Shown here: positions 24,048 through 31,819 of the stretch, one piece after another | How positions within the stretch are numbered: position 1 is the stretch's first letter | Layout of the letters: every line of letters starts with the position of its first letter | Assembly: GCA_028726605.1 (NCBI GenBank) | Contig: JAQYPV010000010.1 | Location: 1 to 33,347, forward strand | Origin: Peptoniphilaceae bacterium | GTDB taxonomy: Bacteria; Bacillota; Clostridia; Tissierellales; Peptoniphilaceae | Length of the DNA: 33,347 bases | Direction of reading: 5' to 3' | Notes under the pieces: model-generated | The model's input: only the letters and a program-made list of their open reading frames with translations | Told to the model about the DNA's origin: nothing | The model's database searches: none | Made by a program: the position numbers and the translations under genes

Positions 24048-24707
24048 TCATTCTTCGTTAAAGCGATGTTCGGTGCCTTCCACCGAGTACAGCACCGCCT
24101 CCGAGATGTTCTGTGCGTGATCCGCCACGCGCTCCAAATATTTGGCGATGATGACGGAGTCCACCACGAATTCCGGATCCGGCGCGTTGTCGCGAATGTT
24201 CTGAATGGCCTCCTGGCGCACCTTCATGTAGAGGGCATCGACCTGGTCGTCCTTGTGGCCGGCGTCCAGCGCCATCTGCGCATTGCCTTCCCGAAACGCC
24301 GACACGGACTCGCGCACCATCTCCAGCGCGATCTTGGCCATCTCGTCAATGCTCCCCAGATCGCGCTTCTCGTAGCCGATGTCCAGAAGCTGCTTTACGA
24401 AGTGGCCGATGTTGTACGCCTGATCGCCCAAGCGCTCCAAGTCCGTGTTCATGCGCATGGCTGACGAGATGAACCGGAAATCCGACGCCACCGGCTGCTG
24501 GCTCATCATCAGCGAAAGCGTCTCCGATTCGATGCGCGAGCAGAGCGCGTCGATGGCTTCCTCAGCGCTGTCCACGTCCTCGACCAGGGATTTGTCTTGC
24601 AGCAAAAGGGCCTTGATCGAATGCTCAACGCTCTCAATGCACAGATCGCCCATCTTCGTCAGATCGCGATTCAACTCTTCCAGTTGTTCTTCAAATTTGT
24701 CTCGCAT
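24048..24707 (-). CDS. phoU: Phosphate signalling protein PhoU
   Basis: 219 aa, two copies of a three-helix PhoU unit. Typical motifs are MGDLCIESVEHSIKALLLQD and, in the second half, FVVDSVIIAKYLERVADHAQNI, which carries the metal-cluster acidic residues. PhoU connects the Pst transporter to the histidine kinase and keeps the pathway off when phosphate is plentiful. ATG 24707 follows AAAGGAGGAGGAC. It lies between pstB and the response regulator in one operon. Confidence 0.95.
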   Translation of the reverse strand: MRDKFEEQLEELNRDLTKMGDLCIESVEHSIKALLLQDKSLVEDVDSAEEAIDALCSRIESETLSLMMSQQPVASDFRFISSAMRMNTDLERLGDQAYNIGHFVKQLLDIGYEKRDLGSIDEMAKIALEMVRESVSAFREGNAQMALDAGHKDDQVDALYMKVRQEAIQNIRDNAPDPEFVVDSVIIAKYLERVADHAQNISEAVLYSVEGTEHRFNEE

Positions 24708-24746
24708 GTCCTCCTCCTTTCTCTCAGTCTACTCAACTCTAAGCCA

Positions 24747-25511
24747 TCAACCGAATCGGCCCGTCACGTACTTTTCTGTGCGTTCGTTTTTCGGATTTTC
24801 AAAGAGCTGCTTGGTTTCATTATACTCGATCAATTCGCCGAGATAGTAAAAGGCGGTCTTGTCCGCAATGCGCATGGCCTGTTGCATGTTGTGCGTGACG
24901 ATGACGATGGTGTACTTTTCCTTGAGTTCCGTCAAGACGTCCTCGATCTTGGTCGTGGAGATCGGGTCGAGGGCCGACGTCGGCTCGTCCAGCAGGATCA
25001 CCTCCGGCTTCACCGCCAGGGCCCGCGCAATGCACACGCGCTGCGCCTGACCGCCGGAGAGCGCCGCCGCCGACTTGTTGAGCTTGTCCTTCAACTCGTC
25101 CCAGACCGCGGCCTGCTTGAGCGACTCCTCCACCAGCGCGTCGAGCGTCTCCTTGTCTTTGATACCGTGCGTGCGCGGACCGTAGGCCACGTTGTCGTAC
25201 ACCGTCTTGGGAAACGGGTTGGGCTGCTGGAACACCATTCCCACGCGCTTTCGCAGTTCGTACACGTCCACGTCATCGTAGATGTCCTGTCCGTCCAGCA
25301 GAATGTGGCCGTCTGTGCGGAACCCTTCGATCAGGTCGTTCATGCGATTGATGGACTTCAAAATGGTCGATTTGCCGCAGCCGGACGGGCCGATGAATGC
25401 GGTGATCTGATTTTCGCTGATGTCGAGGCTCACGCCCTTGATGGCTTCGAAGTCGCCGTACCAGCAGCGAAAATCGCGAACCGAGATCTTTTGATCCGAT
25501 GCGTTGCTCAT
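24747..25511 (-). CDS. pstB: Phosphate ABC transporter ATP-binding protein PstB
   Basis: 254 aa from ATG 25511, which follows AGGAGGAAGGCGA and overlaps the end of pstA by 4 bp. Walker [10 protein letters not shown] is at about 41-49. The Q-loop is in [20 protein letters not shown] (a PstB hallmark), followed by the signature LSGGQAQR, Walker [13 protein letters not shown] and the H-loop in [11 protein letters not shown]. It hydrolyses ATP on the inner face of the membrane to drive phosphate import through PstA/PstC. Confidence 0.97.
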   Translation of the reverse strand: MSNASDQKISVRDFRCWYGDFEAIKGVSLDISENQITAFIGPSGCGKSTILKSINRMNDLIEGFRTDGHILLDGQDIYDDVDVYELRKRVGMVFQQPNPFPKTVYDNVAYGPRTHGIKDKETLDALVEESLKQAAVWDELKDKLNKSAAALSGGQAQRVCIARALAVKPEVILLDEPTSALDPISTTKIEDVLTELKEKYTIVIVTHNMQQAMRIADKTAFYYLGELIEYNETKQLFENPKNERTEKYVTGRFG

Positions 25512-26368
25512 TCGCCTTCCTCCTTCTTTTTGATCTGTCCCTCGATATACGCGGAAATGGCGTTCAAGATGAAGACCACGATCAACAGGATGACCGCCGT
25601 GGCGTAGGCCTGGTCTTTGTGAATGCCTTCCGTTTGGAGCATGTACATGTGAATGGACAAAGTGCGGCCATTCATGAGCGGTGTGGCGTACTGGGCCATC
25701 GTGCCGGTCGTGTAGATGAGGGCGGCCGTCTCGCCGATGATGCGCCCGATGCTCAGGATGATGCCGGCGAAGATGCCCATGGAGGCCGCCGGCAAGACGA
25801 TCTGCACCGTCGTGCGCAGTTTGCGCGCGCCCAAACCGTAGCTGGCTTCGCGCAGTTTGAGCGGCACGGCCATCAGCGCTTCCTCGGTCGAGCGGATGAC
25901 GAGCGGCAGGCACATCATCGCCATGGTGAGCGATCCGGCGAGTATGCTGTTGCCCCATCCCAGGGCGTTCACGAAGAAGATCATGCCGAACAGGCCGAAG
26001 ATGATGGAGGGAATGCCCTGCAGCGTCTCCGTCATGAGGCGCGTGAACTTCACGAGCTTGTTGCCGGGCTTGGCGTACTCGACGGTGTAGATGCCCGTCA
26101 TCACGCCCAGCGGCACGGCGATGACGAGCGCGATCAGGATCATCTCCAGGGTGTTGACGATGGCCGGCACCATGGAGACATTGTCCGTGGTGTACTCGGG
26201 GCTGAAGAGATCCGGCTTCAGGTACGGCACGCCGCGCATCATCACCTGACCGATGACCAACACCAGGACCGTAAAGGAGATGACGATGGAGAGGATGACC
26301 AGCGTGTGAAGCACTTTGCTACTGGCGTTCTTCTTCCCGGGCTTGATTTTGCGTTTGGAATTACCCAT
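25508..26368 (-). CDS. pstA: Phosphate ABC transporter permease PstA
   Basis: 286 aa with six hydrophobic segments and a basic N-terminus ([13 protein letters not shown]). The ABC permease EAA-like loop is present ([20 protein letters not shown]), as is the family motif [21 protein letters not shown]. It forms the membrane channel with PstC. It overlaps pstC by 8 bp and pstB by 4 bp, showing tight translational coupling. Confidence 0.96.
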   Translation of the reverse strand: MGNSKRKIKPGKKNASSKVLHTLVILSIVISFTVLVLVIGQVMMRGVPYLKPDLFSPEYTTDNVSMVPAIVNTLEMILIALVIAVPLGVMTGIYTVEYAKPGNKLVKFTRLMTETLQGIPSIIFGLFGMIFFVNALGWGNSILAGSLTMAMMCLPLVIRSTEEALMAVPLKLREASYGLGARKLRTTVQIVLPAASMGIFAGIILSIGRIIGETAALIYTTGTMAQYATPLMNGRTLSIHMYMLQTEGIHKDQAYATAVILLIVVFILNAISAYIEGQIKKKEEGE

Positions 26369-27248
26369 TCTTCTGTCCTCCCTTGTTCTTCGCGATGTTG
26401 AAGACCAGGTTCAGGAGCAAGATGAAGACGAAGAGGACGGCGCCCGTCGCAATCAGCGCCTCGCGGTGCAACCCGCCGGCGTAGGCCATTTCCGTCGTGA
26501 CGTTGGTCGTCAGCGTCCTCCCGCCTTTGGTGAGGTCCCACGTCGGCATGAGCGGCTGGTTGCCGATGACCATCTGCACGGCCATGGTCTCGCCGATGGC
26601 GCGTCCGATGCCCATGATGATGGAGGACAACACGCCGGAGATGGCGGCCGGCACGACCACGGTGAAGATGGCGCGTTCTTTCGTCGCCCCCAGACCGATG
26701 GCGCCCTGGAAGTAATCGGGAGGCACAGCCTCCATGGAGGACTGTGCCAGCGAGATGACCGTGGGCAAGATCATGAAGCCCAAGAGCAGCATCGCCGCCA
26801 ACAGGGACACGCCGGTGCCGCCAAAGGTGTCGCGGATCAACGGGACCGCGAACTCCAGCGCCCACAGGCCGAAGACGACGGACGGGATGCCGGCCAAGAG
26901 GTTGATGCCGGCCTGTAAGTAGCGCTTGATCTTCTTCGGGCAGTAGAAGGCCATGAAGACCGCGGACAGGATGCCCACCGGCACGCCGATGACAGCGGCG
27001 CCGAGGGTGACGACGAGACTGCCGACGATCATGGGCAAGATGCCGAAGATGTTTTTGGACGGCTTCCACACGTCGCCGAAGACGAAGTTGCTAAAGCCGA
27101 TCTTCGCGATGGTCGGTATGGCCGAAGCGAAGACGAAGATGCAGATGAGTGCGACGGAGATGATCGCGGCAAACGTCGCGACCGTAAAGAGTCCGGCGAA
27201 AAAGTGATCCGATGCGTTGGCCGTTGACGTCTTTTTCTTTTTTTCCAT
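26361..27248 (-). CDS. pstC: Phosphate ABC transporter permease PstC
   Basis: 295 aa with six membrane segments. PstC features are the long first periplasmic loop after the first helix (GFSNFVFGDVWKPSKNIFGI), the LLAGIPSVVFGLWAL motif, and the EAA loop (FQGAIGLGATKERAIFTVVV). ATG 27248 follows AAAGGAGGCATCG. It lies downstream of a terminator that separates it from pstS, so it is probably expressed at a lower level than the binding protein. Confidence 0.96.
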   Translation of the reverse strand: MEKKKKTSTANASDHFFAGLFTVATFAAIISVALICIFVFASAIPTIAKIGFSNFVFGDVWKPSKNIFGILPMIVGSLVVTLGAAVIGVPVGILSAVFMAFYCPKKIKRYLQAGINLLAGIPSVVFGLWALEFAVPLIRDTFGGTGVSLLAAMLLLGFMILPTVISLAQSSMEAVPPDYFQGAIGLGATKERAIFTVVVPAAISGVLSSIIMGIGRAIGETMAVQMVIGNQPLMPTWDLTKGGRTLTTNVTTEMAYAGGLHREALIATGAVLFVFILLLNLVFNIAKNKGGQKNG

Positions 27249-27283
27249 CGATGCCTCCTTTCACGAGTTCAAAGACATTTTAG

Positions 27284-27316
27284 TGAAAAAAGGGATGGCC
27301 GAGCGTTGGCCATCCC
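27284..27316 (-). terminator. Partial terminator between pstS and pstC
   Basis: On the minus strand GGGATGGCC and GGCCATCCC (27308-27316 with 27292-27300) form a perfect 9-bp stem around a 7-base loop, followed by TTTTTT (27285-27290). It would stop most transcripts after pstS and let some run into pstCAB. Confidence 0.85.
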
Positions 27317-27339
27317 CGCAGATTTCCATTGGCGTTCAA

Positions 27340-28305
27340 TTACTTCGCCACGTCTTCCCAGTTGCGAACCTCACCCGTGAAGATGCCTTTGATCTGGTCC
27401 ATGGAGAGCGTCGCCACGCCGTTTTCCGGCGCCACGATGACGCAGATGCCGTCGATGGCGATGGCTTTGGCGGTCAGGCCCTGATCCAGTTCTTCCTGCT
27501 TGACTTCACGAGAGGCCATGCCGATGTCGGCGTTGTCGTCAATCGCCGCCTGGATGCCCGCGCCGGAGCCGTTGGCCGTGTGATCGAACTTGACGCCGGT
27601 GTGGATGGCTTTGTAGGCTTCTTCGATCTTCTGCATGTACGGATCGACCGAGGTGGAACCCTGAACGCGGATGGTGCCTTCGAGGTTGGCGTCTTTGCCT
27701 TCGTACGGTTTCGCATCGGAAAAGGCCGCGATGACGCCGGCGTCAGCCGCCATGTCCTGCGCCTCTTTGGACTCAATGAAGGCCAAGAAGTCCTTCGTGA
27801 GGTCCGTCAGTTTGTCTTCTTTGTAGACGATGTTGAACGGGCGCTTCAGCGCGTAGGTGTTGTTCACCACGTTCTCTTCCGTCGCTTCGACGCCATCGAC
27901 CGGAACGGCCTTCACGGTGTCATTGAGCGAGCCCAGCGAGATGTAGCCGATGGAACGCGCGTCGCCGGCCACGTAGGTCATGACCAGATCCGTGCCGTTC
28001 TGCACGATCGCACCTTCGTAGGTGTTGTCGGTCTTGTCTTGTTCCACGCCGGTGATCTCGACGAACGCGCCGCGGGTACCCGAACCCTCTTCACGCGAAA
28101 CCACGTTGATCTCGCCGTTCGGGAGCGAGCCCGTCGCTGCGCCCTCTTCGGAAGTCTCGGCCGGAGCCGTTGTCTCTTCAGCCGCCGACGTATCGCCGCC
28201 AGCCGCCTCTGTCGAAGAGTTGTTGCCGTTGCCACAAGCCGCAAGGCCGACCACGAGGATCATCGCGAACAGGGCACCTAAAATCTTCTTGAATGTCGAA
28301 TTCAT
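27340..28305 (-). CDS. pstS: Phosphate-binding lipoprotein PstS, circularly permuted
   Basis: 321 aa from ATG 28305 (AAGGGTGG upstream). Residues 1-24 are a lipoprotein signal peptide with lipobox LAAC (Cys24), then a Ser/Thr/Glu/Ala-rich tether to about 60. The mature protein has the PstS blocks in swapped order. Residues 63-205 carry what is normally the second half (INVVSREEGSGTRGAFVE, IGYISLGSLNDTVKAV, LKRPFNIV, then the FLAFIESKEAQ helix). Residues 207-321 carry what is normally the first half (TIRVQGSTSVDPYMQKIEEA, NGSGAGIQAA, ADIGMASREVK, ending IFTGEVRNWEDV). Phosphate-binding loops GSTS (216-219) and SGTR (75-78) are both kept, so binding is expected to be intact. First gene of the pst operon. 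Confidence 0.93.
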   Translation of the reverse strand: MNSTFKKILGALFAMILVVGLAACGNGNNSSTEAAGGDTSAAEETTAPAETSEEGAATGSLPNGEINVVSREEGSGTRGAFVEITGVEQDKTDNTYEGAIVQNGTDLVMTYVAGDARSIGYISLGSLNDTVKAVPVDGVEATEENVVNNTYALKRPFNIVYKEDKLTDLTKDFLAFIESKEAQDMAADAGVIAAFSDAKPYEGKDANLEGTIRVQGSTSVDPYMQKIEEAYKAIHTGVKFDHTANGSGAGIQAAIDDNADIGMASREVKQEELDQGLTAKAIAIDGICVIVAPENGVATLSMDQIKGIFTGEVRNWEDVAK

Positions 28306-28476
28306 TGTAACCACCCTTTTCTTCCCAATTGGAGTTCGTCCTTCCCGTAAAGCACAGCGCCCGCCAATCCCTCTCTCAGGGATCGATCCGTTCTGGATGT
28401 GATGGACCATTGCGGGGAAGAACATACGAGTGAACGACTTGGGGCGAAGCCCCTTGTTTGCGTTCGCTGTGTTCGG

Positions 28477-28536
28477 CTATAAGGTTACGCGAGAATCGTA
28501 AAAAGAGTAGAGCGGTTTTTGTTAAAGATATGTAAA
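28477..28536 (-). promoter_or_regulatory. pstS promoter region with candidate PHO box
   Basis: On the minus strand TTTACA (28531-28536) is followed 11 bp later by TTAACA (28520-28525), the direct-repeat pattern of Gram-positive PhoP boxes. A weaker TTTACG lies at 28497-28502. A possible -10, TTATAG, is at 28477-28482. The remaining 5' leader (to 28305) is about 165 bases long and has a small GGGGC-GAA-GCCCC hairpin at 28440-28453. Confidence 0.5.
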
Positions 28537-28579
28537 GTTCTTATGTGTGTTTTGCGCAGATTTTGAGTGGGATTGAAAA

Positions 28580-28616
28580 GGGAGGGGCGCAGGCTTTTGG
28601 CAAACCTGCGCCTCCC
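28580..28616 (-). terminator. Terminator after apbE
   Basis: GGGAGGCGCAGG (minus strand, 28605-28616) pairs with CCTGCGCCCCTCCC (28580-28593, small bulge) around an 11-base loop and is followed by TTTTC. It lies 9 bp after the apbE stop. Confidence 0.8.
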
Positions 28617-28624
28617 ATGCTCGC

Positions 28625-29998
28625 TTATCGCTGTAGTCGTTCTTCAATACGCGGTGTTGAAGACACCGCAAAATGGGCATCCACCCAGATGACGTCGATC
28701 GGGGTGTCCGCGTAATTCTTAAGGATTTGTTCGGCTTCTTCGCGGCTTGCGATGAAGAACGCAGTCGAGAGCACATCAGCCAGTCCTGAATCTTCGGTTT
28801 GGACGCTCACGGAAATCCACGGCTCCGCCGGCATCAACGTCCGCGGGTCGATGATGTGATGGTAGCGCTTGCCGTCGACGGTGAAGTAGCGCTGATAGTC
28901 TCCCGACGTCACCATCGAACTCGTCCCCTCCACGCTCACTTTGGCGATGATCTGCCCTTGTTCGGGCCGCGGATGGCTGATGCCCACGGTCCAGTGCTCT
29001 TTTCCCGTGACCGGCGTGCCGATGGTCTTGACATTGCCCCCCGCGCTGATGATGCCGTGCGCAAGGCCCGCCTCCACGAGTTTTTGTGCGACGCGTTCCG
29101 TGGCGTACCCCTTGGCCACCGCCCCCGCATCCAGCTTCAAGAGCGGATCCTTGAAGAACACCGTCTTTTGCTTCTCGTCCAGCACCAGATCTGCGATGTT
29201 GGCGTGCTTTGCCGCTTCCTCCAACGCTTTGCGGTCGGGCAATTCCCCTTCGAGTTCCGATGCCGCGGGCACTTTCAGTACTCCGCCCTTCGGGGTCGAG
29301 GCGTCGCCGGCCGCCGATTGGGACCCGGCGGCCTTCCCCGTCTCGGGCGCCGATGCGCCGCCTTCCTCCGATTCTTCACTTCCGGCCGCTTCCCGCGCAT
29401 CATGCCATAACGCAAGCGGCGCCCCCATCGCGACATTCACGAACCCCAGCGTCTTTTCGTATTGATCCACGCTGAACTGCAATAACGAATAGAGGTCCTC
29501 CTCAACGGGAACCGGCGCTTTACCCGCTTCTTCGTTCAGCGTCGTGAGATTCGTCACGCCGGGATACGTCTGGTAATTGTCGTACAGGCGATGGAGCCGC
29601 TGGAATTCCTGATGCGCCAGGTCAAAGAAGCGGTTGAATTCTTCTTCCGTTTTGGTGTACGCAATGAGCTGCGTCACCGTGTCAAACGTGTCGTAGAAGG
29701 TGCCCGTGTTTTTGAACCACTTGGAACCGTCCGACGCCTCCACCCACTCGCCCGTCCCGGCCATGGGCATTTTCTGGAGTTCCTCCAACGTCAGCGCGTT
29801 CTCCTGTGACCCTTCGCCGCGCTCTGCAGTCTCTTCCGCCGACGCCGCCCCATCCGGCGCCGCAGATTCAGCCCCCTTGCCGTCCGTCCCTGCCGATACC
29901 TCCTCCGACGCGCCGACGCCCGAGCCGGCCGGCGTCGCCGCACAGCCCGACAGACACAGCATCGCGGCCAAGGCCACGGCGATTCGTTTTTTCAGCAT
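28625..29998 (-). CDS. apbE: FAD:protein FMN transferase ApbE (lipoprotein)
   Basis: 457 aa, longer than the usual 310-350. Residues 1-19 are a lipoprotein signal peptide (lipobox LSGC, Cys19), followed by an Ala/Glu/Ser-rich tether to about 70. ApbE motifs are present: the GAVAKGYATERV substrate loop, ISAGGNVKTIG, and GTSSMVTSGDYQRYF followed by RYHHIIDPRTLMPA, with the Mg2+-binding Asp/Thr. A second low-complexity insert of about 50 residues (EAAGSEESEEGGASAPETGK region, about 202-255) explains the extra length. ApbE attaches FMN to threonines of NqrB/C-, RnfG- or other redox proteins outside the membrane; no target gene is in the window. ATG 29998 follows AAGGAGGGAAC. Confidence 0.93.
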   Translation of the reverse strand: MLKKRIAVALAAMLCLSGCAATPAGSGVGASEEVSAGTDGKGAESAAPDGAASAEETAERGEGSQENALTLEELQKMPMAGTGEWVEASDGSKWFKNTGTFYDTFDTVTQLIAYTKTEEEFNRFFDLAHQEFQRLHRLYDNYQTYPGVTNLTTLNEEAGKAPVPVEEDLYSLLQFSVDQYEKTLGFVNVAMGAPLALWHDAREAAGSEESEEGGASAPETGKAAGSQSAAGDASTPKGGVLKVPAASELEGELPDRKALEEAAKHANIADLVLDEKQKTVFFKDPLLKLDAGAVAKGYATERVAQKLVEAGLAHGIISAGGNVKTIGTPVTGKEHWTVGISHPRPEQGQIIAKVSVEGTSSMVTSGDYQRYFTVDGKRYHHIIDPRTLMPAEPWISVSVQTEDSGLADVLSTAFFIASREEAEQILKNYADTPIDVIWVDAHFAVSSTPRIEERLQR

Positions 29999-30036
29999 GT
30001 TCCCTCCTTATATAAGACCGTCTATAAGATCGGCGC

Positions 30037-30166
30037 CAACCTCGGCCGGCATCGAAAGACCCTGGACAGCACCACGATCTTCGCGCCCGGCACTTCTTCA
30101 TTTTCCCCGCGACGTGAGCGCCGGCCGGGTGCTCTGCCTTCCCGGCGACAACCTCGGCCGGCATCG
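30037..30166. repeat. Two copies of an 18-bp GC-rich motif upstream of array B
   Basis: CAACCTCGGCCGGCATCG occurs at 30037-30054 and again at 30149-30166; its last 14 bases recur inverted beside array A (12513-12526). No gene is visible between apbE (29998) and array B. Confidence 0.75.
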
Positions 30167-30178
30167 CAAGTGAGAAAA

Positions 30179-30469
30179 GTAGTTCAAATGAGGGAAAAAT
30201 AAAATAAAACTTCGATTTTGGGCAAATCTGAAGTTCAAATTCATTATTTGAGATTTTGAACTTCAAAAAACGCCATTTTCGAAGTTCAAAGTTAAAAATG
30301 TACGAAATGAACTACGATTTTAGCCGATTTCGCAGTTCATTTTCGATTCTCTCGAATTTGAACTAGCATTTTTGCCATTTTTGACAGTTCAATTTGCAAA
30401 TAGAATAAATTGAACTGCGTTTTGCGCCAAAATCGAAGTTCAATTACGAAAATTCTCCAATTGAACTAC
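30179..30469. repeat. Palindrome array B: five about 36-bp palindromes at a 51-bp period
   Basis: Palindromes lie at about 30207-30238, 30255-30290, 30306-30341, 30358-30393 and 30408-30445, with centres 50-52 bp apart. Half-units close both ends (GTAGTTCAAAT 30179-30189; ATTGAACTAC about 30459-30468). Outer arms vary but stay complementary: AATGAACT/AGTTCATT in unit 3, AATTGAACT/AGTTCAATT in unit 5. Spacers are about 15 bp, AT-rich and unlike one another. No reading frame fits. It is the same structure as array A (12217-12482). Confidence 0.8.
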
Positions 30470-30836
30470 TCTGACACCTTCGCAACAATACTCTCGCCAC
30501 CGCATCTCATGTCTCGCGCAACGCGCGGTCGTTTCATCCCCGAGCTCGCGTCACTTCCCATCGGGCCATCGTTCGAGGCTCAAGAGTGCCCTCAGCGACA
30601 CACCCCGTATTGAAAAATGCCCGTTTTGTTGAGATTTCAACAAGGCGGGCATTTATGTGTCTGGACCACACTGGAAATGTTATAACCTCCACATTTAGGC
30701 CTTCGAGCGATTTTTGATTACCGATTGATTACAAGCACCGCTTCCCTTACTCGTGAAATGGCCGCTTGTCCGACGCCTTTTCGATAGAAAGTATATCACA
30801 TGCGCTGCTTTCTGGCAGCTAATTTAACGTCGATGC
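30470..30836. other. Gene-free stretch between array B and the small RNA
   Basis: No credible ORF on either strand. It contains one strong hairpin (30615-30653). The rest shows only short, unconvincing frames. The base composition falls toward AT from here to the right edge. Confidence 0.5.
30615..30653. terminator. Hairpin with AAATGCCCG/CGGGCATTT arms
   Basis: AAATGCCCG (30615-30623) pairs with CGGGCATTT (30645-30653), with an inner TTGTTGA/TTCAACAA stem. The A-run before and ATTTAT after fit a bidirectional terminator. Confidence 0.6.
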
Positions 30837-30873
30837 TTGACAAAAGGCCGCCACATTCCGGTAGCATTTGTTG

Positions 30874-30967
30874 TGCTATAATAACGTTGGTACCAGATAA
30901 GTTTGTCTAGGATTAAATTCCAGACTATCGGGAAAGTCCTCCTGCTCTTGCAAGGGGACTTTTTTAT
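30874..30967 (+). ncRNA. Putative small RNA of about 75-80 nt with its own promoter and terminator
   Basis: TGCTATAAT at 30874-30882 is a perfect extended -10; no good -35 lies 17 bp upstream (a TTGACA at 30837 is too far). The predicted transcript, from about 30889, holds a GTCT.GGA/TCC.AGAC hairpin (30904-30924) and ends in AAAGTCC (30933-30939)/GGACTTT (30956-30962) plus TTTTT. No ORF with a ribosome binding site fits inside. It matches no RNA family I recognise. It could regulate the adjacent membrane-peptide modules, but no long complementarity to them was found by eye. Confidence 0.5.
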
Positions 30968-30969
30968 TG

Positions 30970-31002
30970 CACAAAAAAAGAGCCGGCACACGGCCGGCCT
31001 TC
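30970..31002 (-). terminator. GCCGGC terminator T1
   Basis: On the minus strand GGCCGGCC-GTGT-GCCGGCTC is followed by TTTTTTT. It ends module 1. Nearly identical terminators occur at 31820 and 32480. Confidence 0.85.
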
Positions 31003-31069
31003 TTTTACTCATTTTCTTCTAATTATTTTATCACTTAGATCAGAACCATTGGCCGATTCTAACTCATCT

Positions 31070-31273
31070 TTACTTTGAATATCTGCCATTGTGCATGACC
31101 GTTCTCATATCGTTACCGACTGCTTCCCAATCCGATCGAATGGCTTGAGCGTCGCTCTTCACGTAAAGCTTAGGCTTGTCAGTCCCAATGGCACGAAAGA
31201 CATCAGCGTTACGTGCATAGCCTCTTATGAAGGCATCGAGCATGTTATTATTTCGTTTCTTGTTGTTCGACAT
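31070..31273 (-). CDS. Small hypothetical protein, 67 aa (module 1)
   Basis: ATG 31273 follows GGGAGGGGAAGC; an in-frame ATG nine codons earlier precedes that site and is less likely. The protein is basic and soluble, with an asparagine/lysine-rich start (MSNNKKRNNN) then DAFIRGYARNADVFRAIG and an acidic-to-basic end (EAVGNDMRTVMHNGRYSK). No motif or membrane segment is seen and I do not recognise the family. It is the last gene of module 1, before terminator T1. Good ribosome binding site and codon periodicity support it as real. Confidence 0.6.
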   Translation of the reverse strand: MSNNKKRNNNMLDAFIRGYARNADVFRAIGTDKPKLYVKSDAQAIRSDWEAVGNDMRTVMHNGRYSK

Positions 31274-31322
31274 ACGAAGCTTCCCCTCCCGTATGTTCAT
31301 TATACCCGTAGGCTGCTCATCT

Positions 31323-31541
31323 TCAAGACTCTTTTTCGGCTTTCAAGGCCTCTCGTCTTTCGGCGATGAGGTTCTCCAGTTCATCGAGATCCTCCAACGT
31401 GGCCTTTCGTCTGATGAAGGAGCGCGCGGATCCACGCGCTCCAATGTAGTTCGACCGCTCTCGGTTTTTCTCCCGCCACCTCTTATCCGCCTCCATCTGC
31501 TGTTCCATGGTGGCGTATCCTTTGCGAGTCTTGTCCTCCAT
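31323..31541 (-). CDS. Small charged protein, 72 aa, with LDELE..IAERREAL tail (module 1)
   Basis: ATG 31541 follows TAGGAGGGGAAA, which overlaps the stop of the 32-aa peptide, so the two are coupled. The protein is highly charged and helical. It shares with the 64-aa protein of module 2 the layout K-rich helix, a short GARGSARSFIRRKAT / HRTARLFIRTHA segment, and the C-terminal DLDELE(N/E)LIAERREAL. The family seems to be a small protein common on mobile DNA of Firmicutes; its function is unknown to me. As it always follows a tiny membrane peptide here, it may be its partner or antidote (inference). Confidence 0.7.
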   Translation of the reverse strand: MEDKTRKGYATMEQQMEADKRWREKNRERSNYIGARGSARSFIRRKATLEDLDELENLIAERREALKAEKES

Positions 31542-31550
31542 TTTCCCCTC

Positions 31551-31649
31551 CTACTTCTTCATCTGTTTCAAGAAATTCACGACGGCAATCATGAAGATAA
31601 TACTTGCCGCCAAATTGATGAGACTTGTGATCAACGTGAGTTCTTGCAT
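31551..31649 (-). CDS. 32-aa single-pass membrane peptide (module 1, peptide b)
   Basis: A 33-codon frame from ATG 31649 to TAG 31551-31553. It has an acidic start (MQELTLI), one membrane helix (LITSLINLAASIIFMIAVV) and a basic end (NFLKQMKK). The upstream site (AGAAAAG) is weak. It is paralogous to the 36-aa peptide of module 2 (shared TS-hydrophobic-A.SI pattern). Size and layout resemble holin-like/type I toxin peptides, but this is by shape only. The next gene starts 9 bp later. Confidence 0.55.
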   Translation of the reverse strand: MQELTLITSLINLAASIIFMIAVVNFLKQMKK

Positions 31650-31680
31650 ATTCTTTTCTGGAGCCCTATACTTAAGCCAC

Positions 31681-31712
31681 GCCCCCAAAGGGGGTGGGGA
31701 AATTACTTCCCC
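31681..31712 (-). promoter_or_regulatory. Twin hairpins over the end of peptide a (module 1)
   Basis: Read on the minus strand, GGGGAA-(stop codon)-TTCCCC (31696-31712) encloses the TAA of the 33-aa peptide. It is followed by CCCCC-TTT-GGGGG (31682-31694). The same pair occurs in module 2 at 32281-32310. No U-run follows, so these are more likely mRNA-stability or translation-control structures than terminators. Confidence 0.6.
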
Positions 31713-31804
31713 TTGTTTTGAGTCGAGCTTATGAACACGATGATTGAGGTTACTAGGCCAACAATCGCTGTCAGGAGCTCGACTATTTTTATGAATGGCT
31801 CCAT
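31703..31804 (-). CDS. 33-aa single-pass membrane peptide (module 1, peptide a)
   Basis: ATG 31804 to TAA 31703-31705. It starts MEPFIKIVELL, has a membrane helix (LLTAIVGLVTSIIVFI) and ends STQNKGK. It corresponds in position and layout to the 31-aa peptide of module 2. The start site is weakly served (TAAGTAG upstream) and lies close to terminator T2, so expression would need a promoter within or before T2, which I do not see. Confidence 0.5.
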   Translation of the reverse strand: MEPFIKIVELLTAIVGLVTSIIVFISSTQNKGK

Positions 31805-31819
31805 TGTTTACTACTTAGG

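Noticed and set aside
30179-30469. CRISPR array
   Set aside because: Repeats are degenerate palindromes with only about 15-bp spacers, no conserved direct repeat sequence and no cas genes nearby.
30837-30842. TTGACA as -35 of the small RNA promoter
   Set aside because: It lies 34 bp from TATAAT, double the usual spacing; the extended -10 is the better explanation.
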